This document shows, piece by piece, positions 1 to 7,142 of a stretch of DNA of 13,432 nucleotides; position 1 is the first letter of the stretch; each line of letters starts with the position of its first letter. The position numbers and the translations under genes are program-made. The notes under the pieces are model-generated. The model made no database searches. It was not told where the DNA came from and saw nothing but the letters and a program-made list of their open reading frames with translations. The DNA lies in assembly GCA_042218115.1 (NCBI GenBank), contig JBDGRJ010000063.1, forward strand, positions 1 to 13,432, read 5' to 3'. This DNA comes from JBDGRJ01 sp042218115 (GTDB lineage Bacteria; Patescibacteriota; Patescibacteriia; Magasanikbacterales; UBA922).

Positions 1-2
1 CA

Positions 3-38
3 TTCGTAGATATAATAAAAAACATCGAGTCAAAATGA
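3..38 (+). CDS. C-terminal tail of an upstream gene (partial)
   Basis: Frame 3 is open from the window edge and reads FVDIIKNIESK before TGA at 36-38. That stop overlaps the ATG at 35 of the next gene in an ATGA arrangement, the same coupling used four more times in this window. This overlap is the main reason to think it is a real gene end. Only eleven residues are visible, so no function can be given. Confidence 0.35.
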   Translation, partial: FVDIIKNIESK

Positions 39-478
39 CTCCTAAATGGCATTTTTTTCTTGGAATCGCGTTTGCAGCTTTAGTCTGGCTCTTGTTTTCT
101 GAATTGCCTTTTGTTTATCTTGTTTTAGCGTTCTTTGGTGCTTTCTTTATCGATTTTGACCATTATTTAAATTATGTCTTCAACAAAAGGTCTTTCTCTT
201 TAAAGAAAGCTTTAAATCATTTCCACCGAATTTCCGAAAAAGAAATTTCAGAGCCTTTCAGGCCTTAAAAGAAAAACTCTCAGCTTTTTATCTTCCATAC
301 TTTAGAAGTTCACTTGATTATTTTTGTTTTAGGCTTTGCATCGATTGGATTTTGGTTTTTATTTGCAGGAATGGTCTTTCATTCTCTTTTAGACATTGCT
401 CATATGAAAGAAAGAAGTCTCTTGTACAAAAGAGAGTTTTTGCTTACTCGGAAGGTCTTAAGAAACCTAAAACACTAA
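35..478 (+). pseudogene. DUF457/YdjM-like membrane metal-dependent hydrolase, interrupted by an in-frame TAA
   Basis: The first 77 codons encode a His/Asp-rich membrane protein: KWHFFLG at residues 4-10, two hydrophobic segments at about 6-21 and 24-40, FIDFDHYLNY at 38-47 and HFHRISE at 62-68. TAA at 266-268 stops it. The same reading frame then stays open to TAA at 476-478 and carries the expected second half: FHTLEVHL, a hydrophobic stretch, then MVFHSLLDIAH. No frameshift is needed, so a single nonsense codon separates two halves that belong together. The His-rich membrane layout resembles the DUF457/YdjM 'membrane-bound metal-dependent hydrolase' family; the substrate is unknown. The start at 35 overlaps the stop of an upstream frame. 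It could be a true pseudogene, a strain variant or an assembly error. Confidence 0.7.
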
Positions 479-486
479 CCTGAACA

Positions 487-532
487 CTATGTGGGCACGT
501 TTCCATAAACCTTCAGTTTTGTGCCCACACAG
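487..532. repeat. Inverted repeat with 12-base arms
   Basis: Arms CTATGTGGGCAC (487-498) and GTGCCCACACAG (521-532) pair at 11 of 12 positions across a 22-base loop. The inner nine bases pair perfectly and are GC-rich in an AT-rich background. It lies between the broken hydrolase gene and the vapBC promoter. No T-run follows the right arm, so it is not a bacterial-style terminator. It may be a hairpin at the 3' end of the upstream transcript, a protein-binding site or the footprint of a lost element. Confidence 0.7.
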
Positions 533-546
533 AACCCATAGAAAAA

Positions 547-554
547 TTTATATA
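547..554 (+). promoter_or_regulatory. TATA box for vapBC, with candidate operator repeat
   Basis: TTTATATA sits with its centre about 27 bases upstream of the ATG at 577 and follows an A-rich BRE-like GAAAAA. The spacing puts transcription start at or next to the start codon, so a leaderless mRNA is likely. Between the box and the ATG, TATTACT occurs twice (560-566 and 568-574) with an 8-base period. That is a plausible site for autorepression by the antitoxin. Confidence 0.6.
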
Positions 555-576
555 TTGAGTATTACTGTATTACTAT

Positions 577-822
577 ATGGAGAATGTCAAGACCATTAAA
601 GGAGTGGATAAGAAAACATGGGACAAATTTAAAGAGATAGCCTCGAAAAGGGGGCTTAATGTTGGAGACGCATTCAAGGAAATGGTTAATGATTATTCGA
701 AAGATTCCGATGATTTTTGGGATGAGATCCTGAGCGGTAAAGAGATCATCTCAGAGAGTGAAGCAGAAATACTAAGAGAGACCGTCAAAGAACTTAGAAA
801 AGACAATGGGTTCAGGGAATGA
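577..822 (+). CDS. vapB: VapB-type antitoxin
   Basis: An 81-residue, highly charged protein. Residues 1-45 resemble the archaeal VapB/RHH-like DNA-binding class: a short strand around VKTIKGV, then WDKFKEIASKRGLNVGDAFK and a helix. Residues 46-81 are acidic and helical, as expected for the segment that wraps the toxin. The gene overlaps the PIN toxin by ATGA (819-822), the usual antitoxin-first coupled order. It would neutralise the toxin and probably repress the shared promoter. The family assignment rests mainly on size, fold pattern and partner. Confidence 0.75.
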   Translation: MENVKTIKGVDKKTWDKFKEIASKRGLNVGDAFKEMVNDYSKDSDDFWDEILSGKEIISESEAEILRETVKELRKDNGFRE

Positions 823-1196
823 GACTGGTTTTAGATACATCCATTTTAGTGGATCTTGAAAGAGGGAACAAGGAGACTATCAATAAATTATCAGAACTAA
901 GAAGGATTTATCCCGATCCTCCAAAGATAAGCTTTATCTCCTATTTCGAGTTTTTGTATGGCTTAAGAAATAAAACATTTAGAAACAGGAAAGAACCTCT
1001 AGAATTTGTTGAAAAATTTGATGTAATCCATACCTCTAAAAATACAGCAGATATTTTAGTCGAGCTAAAGAAAAAATACGAGTTTCCTTTGGCAGATATG
1101 ATGATTGCATCCCACACCAAGGAGATAAAAGGAGTTTTGGTGACTAAAGACAGAGACTTTGAAAATATGGAAGAAATAGAGAAGATCGTTCTTTAA
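819..1196 (+). CDS. vapC: VapC-type PIN-domain ribonuclease toxin
   Basis: A 125-residue PIN-domain protein of normal VapC length. The metal-binding acidic set is intact: Asp6 in VLDTSILVDLE, Glu44 in YFEFLYG, Asp93 in PLADMMIASH and Asp111 (possibly Asp113) in VTKDRDF. VapC proteins are Mg-dependent endoribonucleases, typically cutting tRNA or rRNA, held inactive by VapB. Translation is coupled to vapB through the ATGA overlap. All catalytic residues are present, so the toxin looks functional. The RNA target cannot be read from sequence. Confidence 0.9.
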   Translation: MRLVLDTSILVDLERGNKETINKLSELRRIYPDPPKISFISYFEFLYGLRNKTFRNRKEPLEFVEKFDVIHTSKNTADILVELKKKYEFPLADMMIASHTKEIKGVLVTKDRDFENMEEIEKIVL

Positions 1197-1248
1197 ACAA
1201 ATTAATAAATGCTTATTTCTTTAGTTTCGGTTATAAGAGAGGTATAAA

Positions 1249-2763
1249 ATGTCTGGAAAATCAATGTCAAAAACTGTCGTAAAAAATTCCGCCTATAACA
1301 TAACCGGGACTTTGATTACAAAGCTTGGTGGTTTGATATTCACAATAGTTCTTGCCAGAATTTTAGCCCCCGAGTATTTTGGAATTTATAGTTTGGTTTT
1401 GTCCGTTGTCGGCCTTGCAGTTGCTTTAACAGACCTGGGCTCCAACAAAACACTTGTTCGGTATGTTTCTGAGGCTCTCGGACATAACGACAAAACAAAG
1501 GCAAGAGCTTACATTAGATTCTTACTTAAGTTCAGGTTCTTTTTGGCAATAGGGGTTATTTTAATAATAATTGTCTTCGGGAAGTTTATTGCCGAAGGAA
1601 TTTTCCAAAAACCTGAAGTCTACCATCCTTTACTTTTCGCAACTTTGTTAATTCTTGGAAGGGCGGCTTTTCAGTTTTTCAAAGCAGGCTTAACTGCAGT
1701 TAAAGATTGGAGGTCGATTACAAAACTACAATTTGTTCAGCAAGTTTTGAGGATCGGGCTTGTTTTAGTGGCTTTACAATTAATAACAACATCCCAAGTT
1801 GAGGCAGTTTTTGTTTCTTTGGCAATAGCATTCTTCTTAACAGCTTTAGCAGCTTTCATTTATTTGGACAGAGAGCTTGTTGTCGGACGTGTAAGCGGAG
1901 ATGAATTCGATAAGCCAAGGGTTTTGAAATATATAGCATTTATGAGCTTTACCGTGATTACTCTAAAATTATTTGGTTCTATAGATAATTTTATCCTTGG
2001 GCGATTTGTTGAGTCAGAATTTTTGGGATTTTATCGTGCGGCCTTGAGTTTAGCAACTTCTGTCGGAGCACTCTATGGTTTTGGAGGCGTGTTCCTCCCT
2101 ATTTTCACCCAAATACATGGAAACCGTTTAGAGCGAGGTTTTGAAAAGTCTTTCAAATTTGTTAGCATTTTGGCTATTCCCTCTGCAATAGGTCTTGTAA
2201 TTGTTTCAAAACATTTCATAACCGCAATTTATGGCAAAGAATATTTGACTGGGGCCATTCCACTATACGCGTTAGCATTGACAATAGTAATAATGCCTTT
2301 TGTAGGGCTTTATTCAAGTCTAGTTGAAGCAAAAGAAAGGCCAAAAATTCTTTTCAGGTATACTTTAGTTTCGCTAGTTCTTAACATAGTGCTTAATTTT
2401 GTGCTGATACTTTGGCTTTTGAAATTTGGGCAAGAGTATGCTATTTTGGGAGCTGGAATCGCAACCGTAGCAACAAGAGGTTTCTATATGCTGGCAATTG
2501 CAACAAAGTCCAAAAAATTCACCGGCATAAAGGGAGAAAAACGATTAATCGCAAGGCCTCTTTTAGCAGCAGGAGTAATGGCAGCCTTCCTGATACTTTC
2601 GAACCAATTTGTAAGCATAAACCCCTACTTTGGAATAATTCAAATCATGGTAGGAGCAATTATCTACTTTGCTGTACTCTTCTGGATTAAAGGGATAACA
2701 AAGAATGAGCTAAGGCTTTTCAAAAACGTTTTCGTTAAAAAACTAAAAGGCAATAAACATTAA
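1249..2763 (+). CDS. Wzx-type polysaccharide (lipid-linked oligosaccharide) flippase
   Basis: A 504-residue polytopic membrane protein with roughly twelve to fourteen hydrophobic segments. It has the N-terminal signature of the PST/MVF flippases: a short Lys/Ser-rich lead, then LGGLIFTIVLARILAPEYFG, and TDLGSNKTLVRYVSEALG at about residues 62-79. Internal LGRFVESEFLGFYRAALSLA repeats the 'LAPEYFGIYS' theme, as in the two-lobed MOP superfamily. It would move undecaprenyl- or dolichol-linked glycans across the membrane and opens the glycan locus. The start at 1249 has GAGAGGT (1237-1243) five bases upstream, one of the few Shine-Dalgarno-like sites here. A second Met six codons in (1264) is possible. 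Confidence 0.9.
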   Translation: MSGKSMSKTVVKNSAYNITGTLITKLGGLIFTIVLARILAPEYFGIYSLVLSVVGLAVALTDLGSNKTLVRYVSEALGHNDKTKARAYIRFLLKFRFFLAIGVILIIIVFGKFIAEGIFQKPEVYHPLLFATLLILGRAAFQFFKAGLTAVKDWRSITKLQFVQQVLRIGLVLVALQLITTSQVEAVFVSLAIAFFLTALAAFIYLDRELVVGRVSGDEFDKPRVLKYIAFMSFTVITLKLFGSIDNFILGRFVESEFLGFYRAALSLATSVGALYGFGGVFLPIFTQIHGNRLERGFEKSFKFVSILAIPSAIGLVIVSKHFITAIYGKEYLTGAIPLYALALTIVIMPFVGLYSSLVEAKERPKILFRYTLVSLVLNIVLNFVLILWLLKFGQEYAILGAGIATVATRGFYMLAIATKSKKFTGIKGEKRLIARPLLAAGVMAAFLILSNQFVSINPYFGIIQIMVGAIIYFAVLFWIKGITKNELRLFKNVFVKKLKGNKH

Positions 2764-2766
2764 ACC

Positions 2767-2774
2767 AAAATATC
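2767..2774 (+). promoter_or_regulatory. Possible TATA box for the 2796 sulfotransferase
   Basis: AAAATATC is centred about 26 bases upstream of the ATG at 2796, in the 32-base gap after the flippase. No Shine-Dalgarno precedes the start, so a leaderless transcript is possible. Read-through from the flippase gene is the alternative. Confidence 0.3.
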
Positions 2775-2795
2775 GATCTAAGCATAAAACTTAAA

Positions 2796-3602
2796 ATGAA
2801 ACCTAAAAAACCAATTTACATATTTTTGCATTTGCCCAAAAATGGAGGGACTTCTTTTACAGCAAATTTGGAAAAAAAACTAGGCCACGAGAAAATCGCC
2901 GTTTCGAAAAATATCCGAAAATTAAGCGAAATTCAGAAAAGAAATGTTTTTGTTGTATCAGGACATGAAAACTACTACGGAGTTCACGAGGAATTTCCTG
3001 GAAGAGAACCAGGATACATAGTTTTCATAAGAGACCCCGCAGAAAGAAGAGTTTCTCAATATAATCACGATATTGCAAGGATGAATTCAAATAAAAAACC
3101 TTCTTTCAAAAAATGGTACAAATTACAAATAAAGGATGAACAGACTTTTCTACTCAACAAAAAGTTTAAAGGAATTCCTGGAAGAAAAGCCCCAAAGTTT
3201 ACAAACAATTTCATTTCAAAATTTAAAGTAGGCAATTCAAAAACACTAAAGCTCCTTGGATACAAAGTATTGAAAATTTACGATTTTTTTAGAAAAGGAA
3301 AAAGAAACAAAGAAAGCGAATTTGAAAATGCAAAAAGACTACTTGAAAATTGCTGGACGGTTTCAACAACAGACAATCTGGACAAAAATATCCCAAAAAT
3401 ATTCAGGGCAATGGGTCTAGACACGAAATGGGAAAAATATAGGACAGCCAAATCTCAAGGAGAAAAAACTTCAAAAGAAAAGAAAGAAGTAAAAAAATCC
3501 TTCGAACTTGACGAAGAAACAAGAAACAAAATTTACAAAGACAATCCTTACGACGTTAGGATTTATGAATTTGCTAAAGAATTAGAAACTGTATCCGAAT
3601 AG
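2796..3602 (+). CDS. Sulfotransferase family protein (heparan 2-O-type P-loop)
   Basis: A 268-residue PAPS-dependent sulfotransferase-fold protein. The 5'-phosphosulfate loop is IFLHLPKNGGTSF (residues 9-21), the 'HxPKxGGTS' form of Sulfotransfer_2-like and heparan 2-O enzymes. SGHENYYGVH (55-64) supplies a His in the position where such enzymes keep a catalytic base. FIRDPAERRVSQYNH (77-91) is the 3'-phosphate motif, with Arg79 and Ser87. The C-terminal part is Lys-rich. The gene follows the flippase by 32 bases and converges on the next gene, with a 21-base tail-to-tail overlap; a T6 run lies ten bases beyond its stop. It probably sulfates a sugar of the exported glycan; acceptor unknown. 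Confidence 0.82.
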   Translation: MKPKKPIYIFLHLPKNGGTSFTANLEKKLGHEKIAVSKNIRKLSEIQKRNVFVVSGHENYYGVHEEFPGREPGYIVFIRDPAERRVSQYNHDIARMNSNKKPSFKKWYKLQIKDEQTFLLNKKFKGIPGRKAPKFTNNFISKFKVGNSKTLKLLGYKVLKIYDFFRKGKRNKESEFENAKRLLENCWTVSTTDNLDKNIPKIFRAMGLDTKWEKYRTAKSQGEKTSKEKKEVKKSFELDEETRNKIYKDNPYDVRIYEFAKELETVSE

Positions 3603-4568
3603 GTCTAGGTCTTTTTTATATCTCGATTGAACAAATCTCTTTGTTTCTTCATCATAATATTCTTTATAAGAAGGTTTTCTCTTGCTTTTGTTCTTATGTT
3701 CTAGTTTCGGAATTTTTTTGAAACCTAGTCTTTCCATGCATTTTTTATAGTCTTCTTCGAAGTTTTCGAATTTTCCTATAAAGTCGGGAATCAAGTTTCC
3801 TTTTTTGTCAGTAAGAAACCAAGTCTGAGAACGGAAATGCCGATCTATTTTTTTGTCGGAAATTTTTGAGATAACTTTTACAAATTCTTTAAATGGCATA
3901 TCTCTGTAAAGTTCTTTTTGCGAATTAATTACTCCTATCTGTCCAGGAGAACATATTTTATCCCTGTAAGCAGAGACTAGCCTGTCATAAGGGTTTCTTA
4001 CAAAAATTTCTTTTGATGGAGGAACAAATTCGTTGTCAACTCCCAAAAATTGAAATATTTCCTTCAAAACTTCCTCATTATGTTTTTTGAAGTCTTCAAA
4101 AAGAATTATTTTCATATTTCTTTTTGGAAAGTATTTTAGGTAGTTTTTGATATATTTGGCATATTTTGTTTTTTCCAAGTACTCGTCACTATAAATTGCT
4201 TCCAGGATTGACCGGTTTTCCTTCAAATTCCTGTATTTTTGTTGGTATGCCGACCTAAGCCACTCTAAGGGCTCTCTCAACAAAATTATTATTTTTGAAT
4301 CGGGATTAAAACTTTTTATTTCTCTGGGTGCAGATTCGGAATAAAAGCATTGTTCCGAGGAATCTCCTATAACTTTTTTCTCTTTGGCCGCTAAAAATTT
4401 ATTCAGGTACTCTTTTTTAGTTATTTTTTGAATCTTTTTCAGGCTGTCTTTTCCAAAATAGCTCCCGTGGTTAAGTACAAATATTTCCGGGTGTTGGTCA
4501 AGAAGATATTGGAGTGCAGTTGTCCCTGCTTTAGGCTGTCCCACAATAAATAAATTTGGTGTTTTCAT
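3582..4568 (-). CDS. Mosaic sulfotransferase with two 3'-PAPS-binding motifs
   Basis: A 328-residue protein built of two unlike halves. Residues 1-183 align throughout with the neighbouring minus-strand sulfotransferase: 5'-loop GQPKAGTTAL (10-19), 3'-motif LLREPLEWLRSAY (96-108, Arg98, Ser106), then FQFLGVDNEFVP. From about residue 186 it becomes the C-terminal half of a Sulfotransfer_2 (HNK-1/chondroitin carbohydrate sulfotransferase) protein: a second 3'-motif IFVRNPYDRLVSAYRDK (Arg191, Ser199), DRHFRSQ, DFIGKFENFEEDYKK and YKEYYDEETKRFVQSRY. That half's own 5'-loop is missing. The fusion is in frame with no stop. The start overlaps the upstream stop by ATGA. It may be an active enzyme with a swapped acceptor domain, or two genes joined by a deletion. 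Confidence 0.85.
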   Translation of the reverse strand: MKTPNLFIVGQPKAGTTALQYLLDQHPEIFVLNHGSYFGKDSLKKIQKITKKEYLNKFLAAKEKKVIGDSSEQCFYSESAPREIKSFNPDSKIIILLREPLEWLRSAYQQKYRNLKENRSILEAIYSDEYLEKTKYAKYIKNYLKYFPKRNMKIILFEDFKKHNEEVLKEIFQFLGVDNEFVPPSKEIFVRNPYDRLVSAYRDKICSPGQIGVINSQKELYRDMPFKEFVKVISKISDKKIDRHFRSQTWFLTDKKGNLIPDFIGKFENFEEDYKKCMERLGFKKIPKLEHKNKSKRKPSYKEYYDEETKRFVQSRYKKDLDLFGYSF

Positions 4569-5437
4569 TTTCTATAGTCCCATTCTTTAACTAAATCCCT
4601 ATCTTTATCTAAAAACCCTTCTTCATGCAACAAATCATTAATCTTTTCAACTTCTGGTTTAAGTTTTTTCTTTAATTCTTTTTTTGTTTTTTCAGGAATT
4701 TCAATTTTTCCTTTTTTGTAAATAGCATTTCGGTAAATTTCTTGCAATGGCCTTATAATTGTTTTTGGCAAAGAATCTCTTAAAAATTTCCTTATTTTAA
4801 CAGAAGTCTGACTTTTCAAGATTAGATTCAATTTTCCAAATCTGTTAAACCTTGAATTATTGATTGTTTCTTTTTTAGGGACAAAATTCTTATCAACTCC
4901 TAAAAACTCAAAAATCCCTTTTAGCGTTTTTTTGTTGTGGTTCTTATAGTCGTCATAAATTATTATTTTGATGTTCTCTTTTGGAAAATTGTCCAGGTAT
5001 CTCCTAATCTGTTTCGAATATTCTGTTATCTCAATATAATCTTGGTCAAAAATCTTTTCAGAAATACTCGAAATACTTTCCTTACCGGCTTCTATATTTT
5101 TTTGGTATAGAGCCCTCAACAACTCTACGGGCTCTCGGAGAATCATAATTATTTTTGCATTTGGACTAAATTTTTTTATTTCTCTTGCCGATACACTGGA
5201 TCTAAGGTAATCTGCAGTAGCTTCACCGATAGCTTTCTCTCCTCTGGCATTAGAAAACAGTTCTAGATATTCCTTTTTGAGGCTTATTTTTTGGTTAACG
5301 TCTTTACAGAAAAAATGTGGCTCTTTGTCTTCGGGCATGAATACATTTGGGTGTTTTTTAAGCATTTCATATAGTGATGTTGTCCCAGATCTTGGATGAC
5401 CAATTATAAAGAATTTTGGTTCCTTTCTTTTTGCCAT
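4565..5437 (-). CDS. Sulfotransferase domain protein
   Basis: A 290-residue PAPS-dependent sulfotransferase of the Sulfotransfer_1/NDST-like type. The 5'-loop is IIGHPRSGTTSLYEML near the N-terminus, and EPHFFCKDV follows as in heparan N-sulfotransferase relatives. The 3'-motif is MILREPVELLRALYQ; the Ser that normally ends this motif and contacts the 3'-phosphate is Ala here. LGVDKNFVP closes the core, followed by a Lys-rich tail. An ATG at 5446 would add three residues. I prefer 5437 because a TATA-like box (5456-5466) lies about 26 bases upstream of it, giving a leaderless start. The gene is divergent from the 5526 gene and coupled by ATGA to the mosaic sulfotransferase. Confidence 0.85.
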   Translation of the reverse strand: MAKRKEPKFFIIGHPRSGTTSLYEMLKKHPNVFMPEDKEPHFFCKDVNQKISLKKEYLELFSNARGEKAIGEATADYLRSSVSAREIKKFSPNAKIIMILREPVELLRALYQKNIEAGKESISSISEKIFDQDYIEITEYSKQIRRYLDNFPKENIKIIIYDDYKNHNKKTLKGIFEFLGVDKNFVPKKETINNSRFNRFGKLNLILKSQTSVKIRKFLRDSLPKTIIRPLQEIYRNAIYKKGKIEIPEKTKKELKKKLKPEVEKINDLLHEEGFLDKDRDLVKEWDYRK

Positions 5438-5455
5438 AATTATCATTCTTTTTCT

Positions 5456-5466
5456 TTTTTTAAATA
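5456..5466 (-). promoter_or_regulatory. TATA-like box for the minus-strand sulfotransferase pair
   Basis: On the minus strand this reads ATATTTAAAAA. Its centre is about 26 bases from the ATG at 5437 but only 17 from the ATG at 5446, which favours the inner start. It lies about 30 bases from the oppositely facing box of the 5526 gene, forming a compact divergent promoter region. Confidence 0.5.
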
Positions 5467-5494
5467 TCTTCTCTCAAAAGATCATTTCACAATC

Positions 5495-5502
5495 TTTATA
5501 AA
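5495..5502 (+). promoter_or_regulatory. TATA box for the 5526 sulfotransferase
   Basis: TTTATAAA is centred about 27 bases upstream of the ATG at 5526. This supports a leaderless mRNA and rejects the TTG at 5511, which would lie only about 12 bases from the box. Confidence 0.6.
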
Positions 5503-5525
5503 AACCCTTTTTGTTTGGAATATGT

Positions 5526-6179
5526 ATGGGAAAAATTTTTGGCATAGGATTACAAAAGACCGGCACTAGTTCTCTGGGAAAAGCCTTAAGGATTTTGGGC
5601 TATGACGTTTGCGGTTATAAAGAAGACATAGTTGAAGACTTTCTTCAAGGAGAATTCAAAAAAGTTCTTGAAAGGGTGGAAGATTACGATGCATTCCAGG
5701 ACAATCCTTGGCCATTTTTATACGAAATTCTTGATAAGAAATACCCCGGAAGCAAATTTATACTGACAGAAAGAAGCGAAAAGAGATGGATAAATAGCAT
5801 GGTAAACAACTTCGGATATAAAAGCACAAAACTGAGAGAGAAAATTTATGGCAAAGGTCACCCGAAGGGAAATGAGCGTAAATATTTGAACAAATACAAA
5901 GAACACAACAAAGAGGTAAAAAATTATTTTAAGAAAAGGCCTGACGATTTTTTGGTAGTTAATTGGGAGAAAGGAGACGGATGGGAGAAGTTATGCGGAT
6001 TTTTAGGCGAGGAAATCCCTGAAGAAGGGTTCCCTCATTCAAATAAAGGCATCTATGGACGTTTTAAATACTTCAAAAAGTTGCCAATTTTTCTAAAACA
6101 GAAGAATAAAAAGGAAACAATAAAACGGTACCTAAATGCTTTGCCAGTTGTTTTTAAGAAAAAGCTCAACATGCGTTAA
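5526..6179 (+). CDS. Sulfotransferase family protein (Sulfotransfer_4-like)
   Basis: A 217-residue P-loop sulfotransferase-fold protein. IFGIGLQKTGTSSLGKAL (residues 4-21) is the 5'-phosphosulfate loop in the form typical of the Sulfotransfer_4 group. DAFQDNPWPFLYEILDKKYP (55-74) and FILTERSEKRWINSM (78-92) follow as in that group, the latter with the 3'-phosphate Arg and Ser. It is the shortest of the five sulfotransferases here. A TTG at 5511 would add five residues, but the TATA spacing and the normal family N-terminus favour the ATG at 5526. It probably acts on the same glycan; the acceptor is not inferable. Confidence 0.8.
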   Translation: MGKIFGIGLQKTGTSSLGKALRILGYDVCGYKEDIVEDFLQGEFKKVLERVEDYDAFQDNPWPFLYEILDKKYPGSKFILTERSEKRWINSMVNNFGYKSTKLREKIYGKGHPKGNERKYLNKYKEHNKEVKNYFKKRPDDFLVVNWEKGDGWEKLCGFLGEEIPEEGFPHSNKGIYGRFKYFKKLPIFLKQKNKKETIKRYLNALPVVFKKKLNMR

Positions 6180-6206
6180 TTCCGTTTTAAATGTGTTACT
6201 CGAAAA

Positions 6207-7142
6207 ATGATGAAACAGAAAAAAGGCGAAAAAATAAATGGTCTTTCCGTTCCCGTACTCTTCCTTGTTTTTAACAGGCTAGATACAACAAAAAAGGTTT
6301 TTGAGGAAATAAGAAAAGCGAAACCGAAACAACTTTTTATTGCAGCCGATGGACCAAGAACAAAAGAAGAAAAAAATAAAACAGACTCTATCAGAAATCA
6401 TATAACTGAAAATATCGATTGGGATTGCGAGGTAAAAAAGCTCTTCAGAGAAGAGAATTTAGGTTGTGACTTTGCGATACCTGGAGCAATCGATTGGTTT
6501 TTTAAAAATGTTGAACAAGGAATAATCCTAGAAGATGATTGCCTTCCAAGTCAAAGCTTCTTTAGGTTTTGCCAGGAATTGCTTGAAAAATACAAAAAAA
6601 ATGAAAACATTGCTTACATATCAGGATTCAATAAGGGAGGACCAATTACAGACAAAGACTATTTTTTCTCATATGGGGGATTCATTTGGGGATGGGCAAC
6701 CTGGAAAAGGGCATGGAAGGACTATACAACCGATAAGAACAAATTAGAAAACTTACAAGGGGCTTTCAAAAATCCTAGGTTCGGGAGAACCTTTCTTGAA
6801 AGGCTTCGAAGCAAACAGTCCTTTTTGCTGTCTTTTACTAAAATTGGCGGATGGGACTGTAGATGGAACTTAATAACTCAGATAAAGAGAAAAATGGTAA
6901 TAACTCCAAATAAGAGCCTCGTTACGAATATTGGTTGGGGAGAAGGAGCTACACGTACAAATAATAAAGATTCTAGAAGCAAAATTCAAAGAAAAAATAT
7001 TGAGTTTCCTCTAGATCATCCAAAAAAAATTTCGCCTATTTTGAAAAAGACAGGGCCTTCTGCAAAAACAGATTTTTTTAATGCATTAGATTCACTAAAG
7101 TTGGCCTTAAGAAGAAATTATTACTATTTGTTTGGAAAATGA
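6207..7142 (+). CDS. GT-A glycosyltransferase (HlpA/GNT-I-like), first copy of a tandem pair
   Basis: A 311-residue GT-A fold protein. VPVLFLVFNRLDTTKKVFEE (residues 15-34) is the nucleotide-sugar-binding start, FIAADGPR (44-51) the next strand, GIILEDDCLP (105-114) the metal-binding acidic motif at the DxD position, and WGWATWKRAW (161-170) the acceptor-side signature of this 'hemolytic protein HlpA-like' group. GWDCRWN (about 215-221) fits the family's catalytic region. There are two adjacent ATGs (6207, 6210). The stop overlaps the start of the second copy by ATGA. It would add one sugar to the growing repeat unit in the cytoplasm; donor unknown. Confidence 0.8.
   Translation: MMKQKKGEKINGLSVPVLFLVFNRLDTTKKVFEEIRKAKPKQLFIAADGPRTKEEKNKTDSIRNHITENIDWDCEVKKLFREENLGCDFAIPGAIDWFFKNVEQGIILEDDCLPSQSFFRFCQELLEKYKKNENIAYISGFNKGGPITDKDYFFSYGGFIWGWATWKRAWKDYTTDKNKLENLQGAFKNPRFGRTFLERLRSKQSFLLSFTKIGGWDCRWNLITQIKRKMVITPNKSLVTNIGWGEGATRTNNKDSRSKIQRKNIEFPLDHPKKISPILKKTGPSAKTDFFNALDSLKLALRRNYYYLFGK

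Noticed and set aside
487..532. Rho-independent terminator
   Set aside because: The stem is strong but the loop is long and no T-run follows the right arm, and archaeal termination relies on T-rich tracts. It is kept as an unexplained inverted repeat.
5511..5525. TTG start extending the 5526 sulfotransferase
   Set aside because: It lies about 12 bases from the TATA centre, and the family N-terminus begins naturally at the ATG at 5526.
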